Source: G039029935 sp039029935
GTDB taxonomy: Bacteria; Chloroflexota; Anaerolineae; Caldilineales; Caldilineaceae
Direction: 5' to 3'
Length of the DNA: 10,770 bases
Assembly: GCA_039029935.1 (NCBI GenBank)
Contig: JBCCFC010000350.1
Coordinates: 1 to 10,770 of the forward strand
Shown here: positions 1 to 10,100 of the stretch, piece by piece
How the letters are laid out: every line of letters begins with the position of its first letter
Position numbering within the stretch: position 1 is the stretch's first letter
Position numbers and translations under genes: made by a program
The notes under the pieces: model-generated
What the model was told of the DNA's origin: nothing
The model's database searches: none
Seen by the model: only the letters and a program-made list of their open reading frames with translations

Positions 1-606
1 CTGCGGTGTCACTTTATCCTTTTGAATGATGTCAAAGATGTGTTGAATCTCATCGCGCTCATACTCGCCTGTATCAACCTTCTCATCCAGACTGTCATCA
101 ATAGCCCGCAGCCATTCTTTCATTTCTTCGGGCGTGTCATCGTCCACACACTTAGGAGCGATATAAATAACTTTGTGCGGAAGCTCACCCAAGCCTTCTC
201 CCTTGCGATTCTTGGGGTCAAAATCGGTGATGGCAATATCGGTTTTATGTTTATCACCAGAGGTTAAGACTACAATGGTATAGACGGCCAACGGTGGTTT
301 ATAGTCATCAGATTTGGCAACCTGTTGTAAAATTGCGGCACAGGTGTAGTGCATAAACCGATCATAGTGATCCCCCAGTCGCTCATGTTGAATATCAACA
401 AAGACACCGTTCTCTTCATCCTGAGCAAAGAGATCAAAGGTGATATCGACCGATCCGATGATAGGCGAAAATTTTTTCTCTGTTTCCACTTCTTTGACAT
501 TAATGGGAACACCTATGGCATCGCTGGCAAATGCGTTAAAAATGGACGGCACACAAAAGGCTTTTTTGAAAATGACCCCATAACGGAGCGAGGCTACTTC
601 GAGCAT
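1..606 (-). CDS. PD-(D/E)XK nuclease family (Rpn/PDDEXK_2 transposase-like) protein, partial
   Basis: An open frame of 202 codons starts at the ATG complementary to 604-606 and runs off the left edge without a stop, so the C-terminus is missing. The protein opens with MLEVASLRYGVIFKKAF, the N-terminal pattern of the PDDEXK_2/Rpn family, where full-length members are typically around 300 residues. The candidate catalytic core is D58 in VDITFDLF, then D71-I-Q73 in GVFVDIQHERLGDHYDRF, where family members usually have E-x-Q, followed by the conserved R/YY-like helix (YDRFMHYTCAA, 81-91) and a buried strand (LAVYTIVVL, 106-114). A strong Shine-Dalgarno 8 bases upstream fixes the start. Rpn proteins are DNA endonucleases linked to recombination; many PDDEXK_2 members are multicopy genes annotated as transposases without known transposition. 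Activity here is inferred. The fold assignment is from motif order by eye; I am confident of the family, less of function. Confidence 0.85.
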   Translation of the reverse strand, partial: MLEVASLRYGVIFKKAFCVPSIFNAFASDAIGVPINVKEVETEKKFSPIIGSVDITFDLFAQDEENGVFVDIQHERLGDHYDRFMHYTCAAILQQVAKSDDYKPPLAVYTIVVLTSGDKHKTDIAITDFDPKNRKGEGLGELPHKVIYIAPKCVDDDTPEEMKEWLRAIDDSLDEKVDTGEYERDEIQHIFDIIQKDKVTPQ

Positions 607-614
607 GTGTTCTT

Positions 615-620
615 CCTCCT
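615..620 (-). promoter_or_regulatory. Ribosome binding site of the nuclease gene
   Basis: The minus strand reads AGGAGG followed by 8 bases and then the ATG at 606-604. This is a full-consensus Shine-Dalgarno. It decides the start of a gene whose frame is open at the window edge and is therefore easy to miss. Confidence 0.85.
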
Positions 621-637
621 ATCTACGATTACACGAA

Positions 638-667
638 AATATATAACACAGACGATTGTACTTTCAA
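638..667 (-). promoter_or_regulatory. Sigma-70-type promoter of the nuclease gene
   Basis: On the minus strand TTGAAA (complement of 662-667, five of six matches to TTGACA) is followed after 18 bases by TATATT (complement of 638-643, five of six to TATAAT). An overlapping TATATA with 16-base spacing is an alternative. Transcription would begin near 631, giving a short leader of about 25 bases that contains the Shine-Dalgarno. Position and spacing fit well; there is no direct proof. Confidence 0.6.
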
Positions 668-786
668 TGACTCTCCTAACCAGAGCCTGTGTTTATTGTA
701 CTCAATATTGGGTTAAGAGCGAAATTGGTTCCAAGGTAAATAAATCGTATTCACTTTTATGTTTATCATAAACCAACTCAGTGATT

Positions 787-816
787 TTGTGCGTTTCTCA
801 TAATCGACCATACTAT
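787..816 (+). promoter_or_regulatory. Weak candidate promoter of the RHS gene
   Basis: TTGTGC (787-792) and TACTAT (811-816) are separated by 18 bases. The hexamers match consensus only partly (-35 weak, -10 four of six). A second possible -10, TATAAC at 844-849, has no well-spaced -35: TAGACA at 824-829 is only 14 bases away. A start near 823 would give a leader of about 200 bases containing the stem-loops described separately. Confidence 0.3.
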
Positions 817-824
817 GGTACGAT
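803..824. promoter_or_regulatory. Strong inverted repeat overlapping the candidate promoter
   Basis: The left arm ATCGACCATA pairs with the right arm TATGGT-A-CGAT around a single central C, leaving one unpaired A (820). The core ACCATA-C-TATGGT (807-819) is perfect. It lies over the candidate -10 of the large gene, so it could be an operator for a dimeric repressor, or a hairpin if transcribed. The right arm CGATA (821-825) can instead pair with TATCG (833-837), so two alternative hairpins compete. Confidence 0.5.
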
Positions 825-850
825 AGACAAAATATCGAGAGCGTATAACA

Positions 851-973
851 CACCGCTGTAAACGGTCGGTGCTAGATAGCGATGACCCTTGAAAGGGTCT
901 TCTGTTTGCACATGAAAGCCTCGTTTAGGAGGCGTTGTTGGTTAGCCCTGTGGTTGTAACCTAGGGCGTTTTG
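851..973 (+). promoter_or_regulatory. Structured 5' leader with four successive stem-loops
   Basis: Four hairpins follow one another within 123 bases, ending about 50 bases before the RHS start codon. They are CACCG/CGGTG (851-871), GACCCT-TGAA-AGGGTC (884-899), GCCTC/GAGGC with a six-base loop (918-933), and GCCCT..GGT/ACC..AGGGC (945-967). The last three are each followed by a T-rich stretch (TTCTGTTT, GTTGTTGG, GTTTTG), so they look like weak tandem terminators or an attenuator. I could not match the region to a known riboswitch; conserved cores such as that of GEMM c-di-GMP RNAs are absent. A regulatory RNA function is inference from structure and position. Confidence 0.45.
945..972 (+). 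terminator. Candidate leader terminator/attenuator hairpin
   Basis: An 11-base left half (945-955) and a complementary right half (958-967) form GCCCT/AGGGC plus an inner GGT/ACC across a small bulge. They are followed by G-TTTT (968-972). The U-run is short, so termination would be leaky. It sits between the candidate promoter and the RHS start, which suits attenuation rather than the end of a transcription unit. Confidence 0.3.
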
Positions 974-1015
974 TCACAAATATCCGTTAAACCAAACCAA
1001 TCCAATCTTTCACAT

Positions 1016-1020
1016 AGGAG
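1016..1020 (+). promoter_or_regulatory. Ribosome binding site of the RHS gene
   Basis: AGGAG followed by 6 bases (AAAACT) and then ATG at 1027. It supports this ATG as the start; the residues that follow form a signal peptide, which agrees. Confidence 0.8.
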
Positions 1021-1026
1021 AAAACT

Positions 1027-1128
1027 ATGTTTCAGCAACGACACATCATTCAAGCCATTCTGAACATCAGTCTGATTATCGTCTTGAATCTCAATCTACT
1101 CTATCCAGCCACGCCAGTGCTATCAGGG
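1027..1128 (+). other. Signal peptide of the RHS protein
   Basis: The N-terminus has a short polar start (MFQQRH) and a hydrophobic core of about 20 residues (IIQAILNISLIIVLNLNLLY). A Pro/Ser/Gly/Thr-rich stretch around residues 27-36 follows, in which cleavage is expected (for example after VLSG). No lipobox cysteine is present, so this is a type I signal rather than a lipoprotein. The exact cleavage site is uncertain. Confidence 0.8.
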
Positions 1129-4100
1129 CAGTCGCCTGCCACAGAGCCAGTCATCTCAGAACCAGCGTCAACAACTGCTCTGACGAAAAACATTGTACAA
1201 GCTACCACACAAAGTTCTGCTCAACTTTCCATCCAAACATCCACACAAACACTGGATATCGGTGACACCTTTGAAGCCACTGTCCAAATCTCTGGCGTAG
1301 AACCACCACTCAGTGCCTTTCAATTTGATCTGGTCTATGATGCCACGCGCCTCTCACTGGTGAATCATATTGCAGGCGATTTTCTCTCCACAGGACTAAA
1401 TACTGTCAATAATCCAGCCATCTGTCCACAGGCGGCGTCACCGTCAGCCGGGGTACTGCGCTTTGCCTGCGCGCGTAATGGTGTGGGGCAGGGTGTCATG
1501 GGCGATGGTCTGCTGTTGACCGTGCGTTTTGCGGCCAATGCAGGGGGTACGGCGCAACTCGATTTGACAAACATTCAGCTTGCGGATGGGGCTGTGCCGC
1601 CAAATGGGTTGTCGGCATCAACACAGTCAAGCAGCGTTGTGATTGATGGATCGAGCGATTTAGCACGCGACCCCTATTCGATTTACCTACCCGTTGTCAA
1701 AGTGGAAAATAACGCGGCGGGAAATGCAACAGTCAATCGAACTGTAGACAGTGCTGATGAGCCGACGCCCTCATCGCAGCCAACGACTAGCAGCCAACGC
1801 GCAAACGTGAATCAACTTGCCCATGCCACCGTGCGCACCATTCCACGTGCTGTTGCGACCAAGGCACGGAAAGCGGAGACCTGTTTTGCGGCGGACCTTG
1901 ACTGCGATACTGATGTCGATTCGGCAGATGTGGCGCAAGCGGCGGCGCATTGGAATTGTGCGTTGGGTGAGGCGTGTTATGCGGCGCATGTTGATCTGGA
2001 CACCAATAACGTCATCGATGCCTTTGACTTGGCATGGGTTGCCAACGAGTATGATGTGACTGCACCTGTGGTGACGATGACCGAGCCTGCGGATGGGGCT
2101 GTGGTTGCGGGGCAGGATGTGCTGGTGCGGGGTGAAGTTGTGGATACGCATGAGATTGCCCCGGTGACGGTGAATGGGGTGGCGGCAACGTTGGCAGCGG
2201 CGACGTTGGATGGTACAGAGTTTAGTGTGCGTGTGCCTGTGGAGATGGGCAATCAGGTCCTCGACGTGGTGGCCTATGACAGCGTGGGGCAGGTGGGGCT
2301 TGCCAGCCGTGTCATCGGTGTGGATGGGGCGGGGCCGCAGATTGTGGTAGCCGAACCCCGTCATCGTCAGTCGGTCTATACGGCTAGCCCCACCATATCA
2401 TTGACCTTTGCCGATGCTTTTGATGCCGTCAATCCATCCACCGTCAAGATTACGCTGCGTCCGGCCAATGGTGGCGAGATTGATATTACGGGCGATTTGG
2501 CGGTCAATGCCGAGGGAGCCAGCGGACAGGTGGGGTCGGTACTGGCGACGGATGTAAGCTATACGCTGCATGTGTCGGTGGCCGATACCAATGGCAATGT
2601 GACGACCCACGAGACGACTTTCTATATTCCGCCCAGCCCCGATGAGATTACACCGCCTGTGGCCGAGGCTGATAGTGGATGGGTGTCGGGACAGGTTTAT
2701 GATGCGCAGGCGTGTGATGCGCATTTGCAGTCCTGTCAACCCTTGGCCGGGGCGACGGTCACGCTAGAGCAGATTGTGGACCCCGATGCACTGGCACAGC
2801 TACGCACCCAACGCCGTAATGCCGCTATCCGCAGCATGGCGCGCAGTGCGCAGTTGCCACCGCTGACACGCGCCGCCACGCGCGCCTTTGCCCGTGCTGT
2901 TGATGGCTCCGTGGTGACTGGACCCGATGGCTTCTTTGCCTTCCCCGCTGCCAAGACGGGAACCTATTGGCTCAAGGTCGAGCGAGATGGCTACACCTAT
3001 GCCCAACGCGAAATTGAGATTGTCAAAGAACGTAGCACGGCCACCAACGATGTCTATCTGACACCGTTGGATGCGGCAGAGACCACGTGTGACAGCGGCG
3101 GCTGTACGCATGATGCCAGCGATGGCTCGTTGCAACTGGTCATCCCCGAAGGCGCGATCCCTGATGGTGAAACACGCCAAGTCAACGCCACCAACTTTGA
3201 GCAGGTCGAGTTTCTGCCCAGCGGCGACCTCCCACCCGGCACATGGGAAACCTATGCCTTCAACTTGGGTGGGGCGTCGGAGATCACCTTTACACAGCCC
3301 ATCACCGTGCGTCAGCAGAATAGTCACGGCTTTGACCCCGGCACCAAGATTCCCCTTGGCTATTGGAATCAGTTCACGCAAGCGTGGGAGCCAGCGGGGA
3401 CAGGCACGGTCGATGCCAGCGGTCAGTGGATTGAGATGACCGTGACGCACTTCTCCAACTATGACTGTAATGACCCGATTGCGCCACTGCCAGACGTTGA
3501 CATTGATACCGGACCACCACCCGATGACAGTGGCAATGACAATGACCAACCCAGCGATAATCCAACCCAACCATGCACAGGTGAACTCGGCTGTTTTATC
3601 AACTACAAAACGGGCGAACTGCAAGAGTGGATTGACTTGCCCTCGGTCAACATATTGGGCGAAGCGGTTGCGCCCCAACTGCGCTACAACACACGGCGCG
3701 CCCTGCCTTCACAGGTGATTGATGTCCAACTCAATTTAGCAAACATGCAGAATGTCATCTTAGGCGACTACATCGGCTGGGAACTCTACATCGAGGGCGA
3801 AAAGACCGACAGTTTTACCTTTGACGCCAACCTCACTGCCGACGGCGAGATCGGACGGTATCGCTATCTGTGGGATGGCAAGAACGCACAGGGCGACCCC
3901 CTACCACCAGGCATCTATCAATATCGTGTCAAGTTCTCGATTCCCTACCAAGCGCAATACTGCTATGCGCTCAACGGCATTTTTGGTAATCCACCCGATT
4001 GTGTCAATGGCGGGACAGGACGATATGCCGATGCGTTTAAGGAGTTTTGGGTCAGCGGGTCTGTGGCGATTGACAACCAAGTTGACTCATCGCTAGGAGC

Positions 4101-7100
4101 GAGTTGGGTTTGGGCGGACCAGCAACGGTTGTATGCCAGTGAAGAGGGGCGTATTTTGGTTGGGCATGGTGAGCGTTTGGATGAGTTTTATTTTCCGGGG
4201 TTTCCGGATATTCAAGCGGTATCTTCCGGTGAATCAGTTGCTGAGACTGTACTATTAGCGTGGACGAACGTAAATGGTGATACGATACAACTGATGCCCG
4301 AAAGCATAGCCCGTTCAAATCGAGGTTATACTACTTCTGTAGGAGACCGTCCTCTTGATATTGCATTTTCGCCAGATGGAATGATGGCATATGTCACAAA
4401 TCGCGGTGAAGCGACCGTATCAGTGATAGATTTGAATCAACAAGAAAGTGTAGCTACGATTAACGTTGGAAAGGAGCCAATTGGCATTGAGCTATCGGCA
4501 GATGGAACCATAGCTTATGTTGCTAATTGGGATGATGACACATTATCAATTATTGATTTAGCAAGCCAACTTGAATTATATACTATCAATGTAGGGGATG
4601 GACCTCATCGTATTGCACTTACAGCGGATGAGACCAAAGCCTATATACCAAATTGGTTTGATAATACAGTGTCCTTAGTTGATTTAGAAGCGCGGCAGGT
4701 GATAGCCTCTATAGCTGTTGGAGACAAACCGTATGAGATTGCTCTTTCTTCTGATGAGACAATGGCTTATGTCACAAATCGGGATGATAATAGTGTATCA
4801 GTCATTGATTTAGTCAACCAACAAGAAGTAGCCACGATTAGTGTAGGGACGAATGCTTTCGGTATTTCACTTTCTCAGGATGAATCAACGGCTTATGTTA
4901 CAAATTGGGGTGACGATACAGTATCGGTCATTGATTTAAGCAGCCGACAAGAGGTAACAACTATTCCTGTAGGAGATAAACCAATTGATATTGTACTCTC
5001 CAATGATGGAACGATAGCGTATGTCACAAATCTAAATGATAACACAGTATCCATTATAGACTTGGCGAGCCAACAAGAAATAACCACAATAGGATCAGCA
5101 GGATCAGAACCATTTAACATCGAACTCTTGCCGAACGGCAGGATGGTGTATGTAACAAATATTGACAGTGATTCAATTACTGCGATAGATTTAACAACCC
5201 AAGAAGCAATTTCCAGTGTTGATGTAGGAGATAAGCCAGCTAGATTTGTATTTTCTCCCGATAGAAAACTGGCTTACGTTCCAAATAGAGGTGCTGGTAC
5301 AGTATCGGTGGTAGATTTAGTGACTCAAAATGAAACTATGACAATTGGTGTTGGGAATGAGCCAAATAGCATTGCATTATCGGCAGATGGAACACTTGCT
5401 TATCTTACCAATTTTGCTGACGATACAGTATTGGTGATAGATTTAACAAGTCAACAGGTAGTCAACACCATACGTGTGGGAAATGGACCAGGTGGTATTG
5501 CACTCTCAAATGATGAAACAACTGCTTATATTAGGCATTGGTATGATGATAATATGTCAATCATAGATTTAGAGAGTCAACAGATAACGACTGTTATACC
5601 TGTTGGCGATAAACCTGCCGACCTTTTACTTTCAGCCGATGAAACAACAGTTTACGTGACCAATCGAGATTCTAACTCACTCTCTGTAATAGATTTAATT
5701 AATCAAACAACAATTGCGACTATTGGTGTAGGGAACAAAGCCTTTATTATTGCGCTCTCTTCAGATGAGAAGATTGCTTATATCACAAACTGGGAAGATG
5801 ATACTGTATCGGTCGTAGACTTAAATAGTTATCAGGAAATAGATACCTTCAACACAGGGGATTTCCCTACAGGTATTGTACTATCTGTAGATAGTCAGAT
5901 CGCTTATGTTGCTAATCGGGAGGAAGACACGATTTCCGTCATAGATTTGGCGACTCGGCAGATTGTATCAACTATCTTTACAGAGGATGGACCTACCTAC
6001 ATGAAAATCTCATCCAATCGCAGCACATCCCCCTTCATCTTCTCCCAAACCGACACCGACTACTCCACCCTCACCTACGATCCCGCCACCCAACAATACA
6101 CCCGCATCTATCCCGACGGCAAACAAATCACCTTTAACGCCCAGCATCAACATACGCACACGGTGACACCCGATGGACAGACAACCACCTACACCTACAA
6201 CGATGATGGTTCACTGGACACGGTTGCCATCACCGCACCGGGGGCAGCGACCGCGCATTGGGTGTGGGATTTGCGCTACACCGCAGCGGGTCAACTGGCC
6301 TCCATCCTCGACCCGGCAGGGCGCACCACTTCCTTCACGATTAATGCAAACGATGAGCTGACAGCGGTCCAGTTCCCCGACGGCAGGTCACGCCACTTTG
6401 CCTATGACGCCAACCATCTGCTCACCCAGCACACCGACCGCAATGGCGAGACGACGACCTATGCCTATGATGGGTATGGGCGCATACAGACGTTGACGGA
6501 GCCGCCACAGGTTGGATATGACGCTGCAACAGGACAGAATAGCATCACCCAAGAGGTCCGCACCTTCTCGCCGTCCGATACCAGTGCGCCCTTGATCAAT
6601 GAAAGCGTGGTTGGCTCGCCCGATAATCCCGCACCAGCAGTGCCACTCTCGGCAGCGGTTGTTGATGCGGTCACATACAGTCGGGGCAGTTTGCAAGGGC
6701 ATACCGACCGTTGGGGCTATTGGATGGAGAGTAGCGATGCGCTCAATCGGACAACCACCTATGTGCGTGATGAGGCGGGGCGTCCACTACGTACAATCCA
6801 CCCCGATGGCGACTGTGTAGAGCAGACATTTGATGCGGTTGGCAACGTCTTGACCAAAAACTATCTCCCAGCAGCCCAGTGTGCATTGCCCAATGGGACA
6901 CGAAACACCGCGCAGATGCAAAGTTGGGTCTACACCTATGAACCCGAATTCAATCAGATCAAGACCGAGACTGACCCAATGGGCAACACGACCACCTATG
7001 TCTATGATTATGAAGAAGGCGTTGGCAATGCGGGCAAGCTTATCCGCATCCTCTACCCACCCGTTGCCAATGAACAGGGGACGGTGGTCACACCACAGGT

Positions 7101-10100
7101 CTCGTACACCTACAATGCCCTTGGCTTGTTGGCGACCGAAACCGATGCACGGGGCATGGTGATGCGCTATGTCTATACACAGGGGACGACAGATGAAGCC
7201 AGCACGGGTAGCAATCCGCTCTTCCAAGCAGGTGTGACGCCTGTCCCTGGTCTATTGACGCAATTGATTCGTGATGATGGCGGCTTGACTCTGACCACCA
7301 TCTATCGTGATTTTGATGGCATGGGCAATGCGGGAACCATCATCCAGCCCGACGGCAAAGACACCCGCACCTATACCTATGATACGATGGGGCGCATTGT
7401 CACCATGACCGATGCCGAAGGGAAAGTGAGCTATGCCAAGTATGATGGGCGGGGCAATCGTGTGCGGCACGTCCAAGATTATACGGCAGATGGCGCAAGT
7501 GGACGCAACATTGTCACCCTATACAAGTATGATGACGATGACCAGTTGCTGCTGGAGATGACCACCGACGATGGCCTCACCGTGCAAACGCGGTACACCT
7601 ATGATGTCAATGGACAGTTGGCACGGACAGCGGATGGACGGGGCAGCGAAACCGTGTATCTCTATGATGAGGCCGACCAACTAATCAACATGATCGATGC
7701 TGCTGGTCATGCCATCACACGCACCTATGGTTTGGATGGGCAGATTGCCAGCGAAACCGATGCAGATGGCTATACCACGCGCTATATATATGATGGGCTG
7801 GACCGTCTTGTAGAACAAATTGTGGATGAGGGTGGGCTGAACCTGACCACCGAATATGTCTATGATCTAAACGACAATCTTTTGACCATGACCGATCCGG
7901 TTGGGACGATGATATGCTACACCTATGACAGCCATAATCGCCGTACAAGCGAAACCCACGATTGTGGTGGGCTGAACTTGCGTACCCGCTATGCCTATGA
8001 CCTCAATGGCAATCGCGTCTATGTGACCAATGAGCGCAACACCGTCACCTATTATGAATACGACGCCCTCAATCGCAACACCTTGATCCGTGAGGATGAT
8101 GCAGGCTTGCGGTTGGAGACGCGCTACCAGTTTGACGCGGCGGGTAATTTAGCCCAAATCACGGATGAGCGCGGCACGATTGCAGCCGCCACCTATGACG
8201 ACCTCAATCGGCGTGTGCGTGTCTGTGTCGATGTGACCACGTTAAACCATTGTACGCAGTATACCTATGATCGCTTGAATTATCGTACGACCGAACTTGA
8301 CCCCAATGGTGTCCTGACGCGGATTAACATGAATGCCTTTGGGGTTCCCACCGCGCTGGCGGAAGATGCCAATGGTCTACAGGCAACCACGACCTTTGCC
8401 TATGACAATGCGCTGAATCTGACCCAACTGACAGATGCCAATATGCATCCCACCCTGTATGCCTATACCGCACGTAACGAGCTGGCTGTGCAAACCCATG
8501 CCGATGGTACGTCTATCCGCTATGACTATGATAGGCGGGGCAACTTGGCGACGATGACTAACCAGGAGGGTGACACCCTTCACCAACACTATGACGCGGC
8601 CAGTCGCATGATTGAACGCTCATTTTCAACGGGTGGGTCGCAACAATTCACCTACGATAATCTTGGACGCATGTTATCGGCCAGCCAAACGATGCATCAG
8701 CACGAGAGCCAAGTCACCTTTGCCTACAATCCCGTCCATCACATCACACGCATGACGCAATCGCTTGATGGCAACCGTTGGACAACCGATTATGGCTATG
8801 ACTATGGTCAGGGTGTCTACACCATCAACTATCCAGCGGGGAATGGCGTTGTCTGGCAAACGGATGTCCTCAATCGGCTGGAACGTCTGCAAACCACACA
8901 GGGTACGGAGGTTGCGCGCTACAGCTATGATGAGCTTGCCAATACCATCACGACGAGCTATGGCAACGGGGTACAAAATCGTGTTGAGTTTGACGCCTTG
9001 CAACGCATCGAGCGCATCAATGCCACCGTGTTTGACCTGCGTTATGGCTATGATGGACGCAACCACCGTACATTTATGCAGCGCACAGATACACAGATTT
9101 CAAACACACAAACCACAGATGTCTATGCCTATGATGGGTTATATCAGCTAACTGATGTTTGGTATGGTGCAGATGCCACGACACCAGAGAGCATCACGTC
9201 ATCGAATCGTACCCAATCCTTCCAGCTAGATGCCTTGGGGAATCGTCTGCAAGCGGATACCGATGGGACACTTCAGCAATATGGACCGACGGATAGCGGC
9301 ATGTTGACCAACCCCATGAATCGGTATGAACAGGTGGGGACATCTATCTTGACCTATGATCAACGCGGGAATCTGCTGACAGATGGCACAAATACCTACA
9401 GCTATGACATCCTTAATCAACAAATTGGTGTCAATGACAATATTGAATATGTCTACAATGCCTTGGGGCAGCGTATTGCCAAAGTCGTCAATGGCGTGAC
9501 AACCCATTATGTCTATGACAATCGCACCCGTGTGATTGAAGAACGTAGTACCGATGATGTGTTGCTGGCGCAGTATATCTATGGTGGCGGGATTGATGAA
9601 ATTGTGCGCATGGACCGCAACCAACAGCGCTATTCCTATCACCGTGACGCCCAGATGAGCATCCTCGCCATCACCGACCAAACAGGCGCAGTGGTCGAAC
9701 AATACGCCTACGATATCTATGGTCAAGCCACAATTCTGGATGCCAACAACCAAGTCCTCACCGCCTCGCAAATTGGCAACCCCTACCAATACACAGGCCG
9801 ACGCTATGACACCGAAAGCGGCAACCTCTATTTCCGTACACGCATGTATGCACCCACATTGGGGCGCTTTTTGCAGATGGACACGATTGGCTATGAAGGC
9901 GGGATGAATCTGTATGCCAACTATTTTGTGGTGAATGCGACGGATCCGAATGGGACGGATTTGTTTGATGAAACAGAGCTTGTCGGTAGCGGGTTCTATT
10001 TTGGTGTCGGTGCGAGTGCTGACCTAAAACTGAAGAAGGATGAAAAGGATTGTTGTAAAGATGGTCAAATGATCACCAATGGTGACAGAACGTTTATCGT

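Larger units (their letters stand above)
607..1026. other. Divergent intergenic region (420 bp)
   Basis: This stretch has no convincing gene. It holds the promoter and ribosome site of the minus-strand nuclease gene at its left, two short palindromes (TTGG-TT-CCAA at 725-734 and GTTTAT-C-ATAAAC at 761-773), the strong dyad at 803-824, and the stem-loop series 851-973 in front of the RHS gene. The two flanking genes are transcribed away from each other. Confidence 0.75.
4336..6018 (+). repeat. Array of 13 YVTN beta-propeller repeats plus a partial 14th
   Basis: Residues 1104-1650 hold 13 consecutive units of 42 residues (unit 6 has 44, unit 7 has 41). The consensus is VGD.P..IALS.D...AYVTN..D.TVSVIDL..Q....TI. 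A truncated unit follows (1651-1664, FTEDGPTYMKISSN). YVTN repeats form blades of seven-bladed propellers in surface proteins, usually for binding. Unit 8 resembles unit 1, unit 9 unit 2, and so on to unit 13 and unit 6, so the array has a super-period of seven (about 885 bp). A preceding segment VLLAWTNVNGDTIQLM (1075-1090) resembles the second half of unit 7 and could complete the truncated last blade. GC is near 40% in sampled 60-base rows, against about 55% in the YD region. Confidence 0.9.

Noticed and set aside
22..512. Short + and - strand frames at 22-267 and 270-512 that might suggest a broken gene
   Set aside because: The continuous minus frame from 606 to 1 explains the whole stretch as one intact coding region; these are other frames of it.
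349..771. A 140-codon + strand open frame
   Set aside because: Most of it lies opposite the well-supported PDDEXK gene on the minus strand; its protein has no recognisable pattern, and no ribosome site precedes it.
851..973. A known riboswitch such as the c-di-GMP GEMM type
   Set aside because: The conserved core sequences of that and other classes I know are not present; only hairpins are seen.
1771..2364. A 197-codon minus-strand open frame rich in His and Arg
   Set aside because: It is complementary to the dockerin and Ig-like coding region; the His/Arg-rich composition is typical of a shadow frame.
2800..3678. A 292-codon minus-strand open frame
   Set aside because: It is opposite the carboxypeptidase-like, ZU5-like and cap segments of the RHS gene, where GC-rich codons leave the complement open. 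The product has no family pattern.
4336..5976. Regular DNA repetition that could be taken for a CRISPR array or minisatellite
   Set aside because: The units are 126 bp, in frame, diverged, and encode clear YVTN blades without identical repeats or unique spacers.
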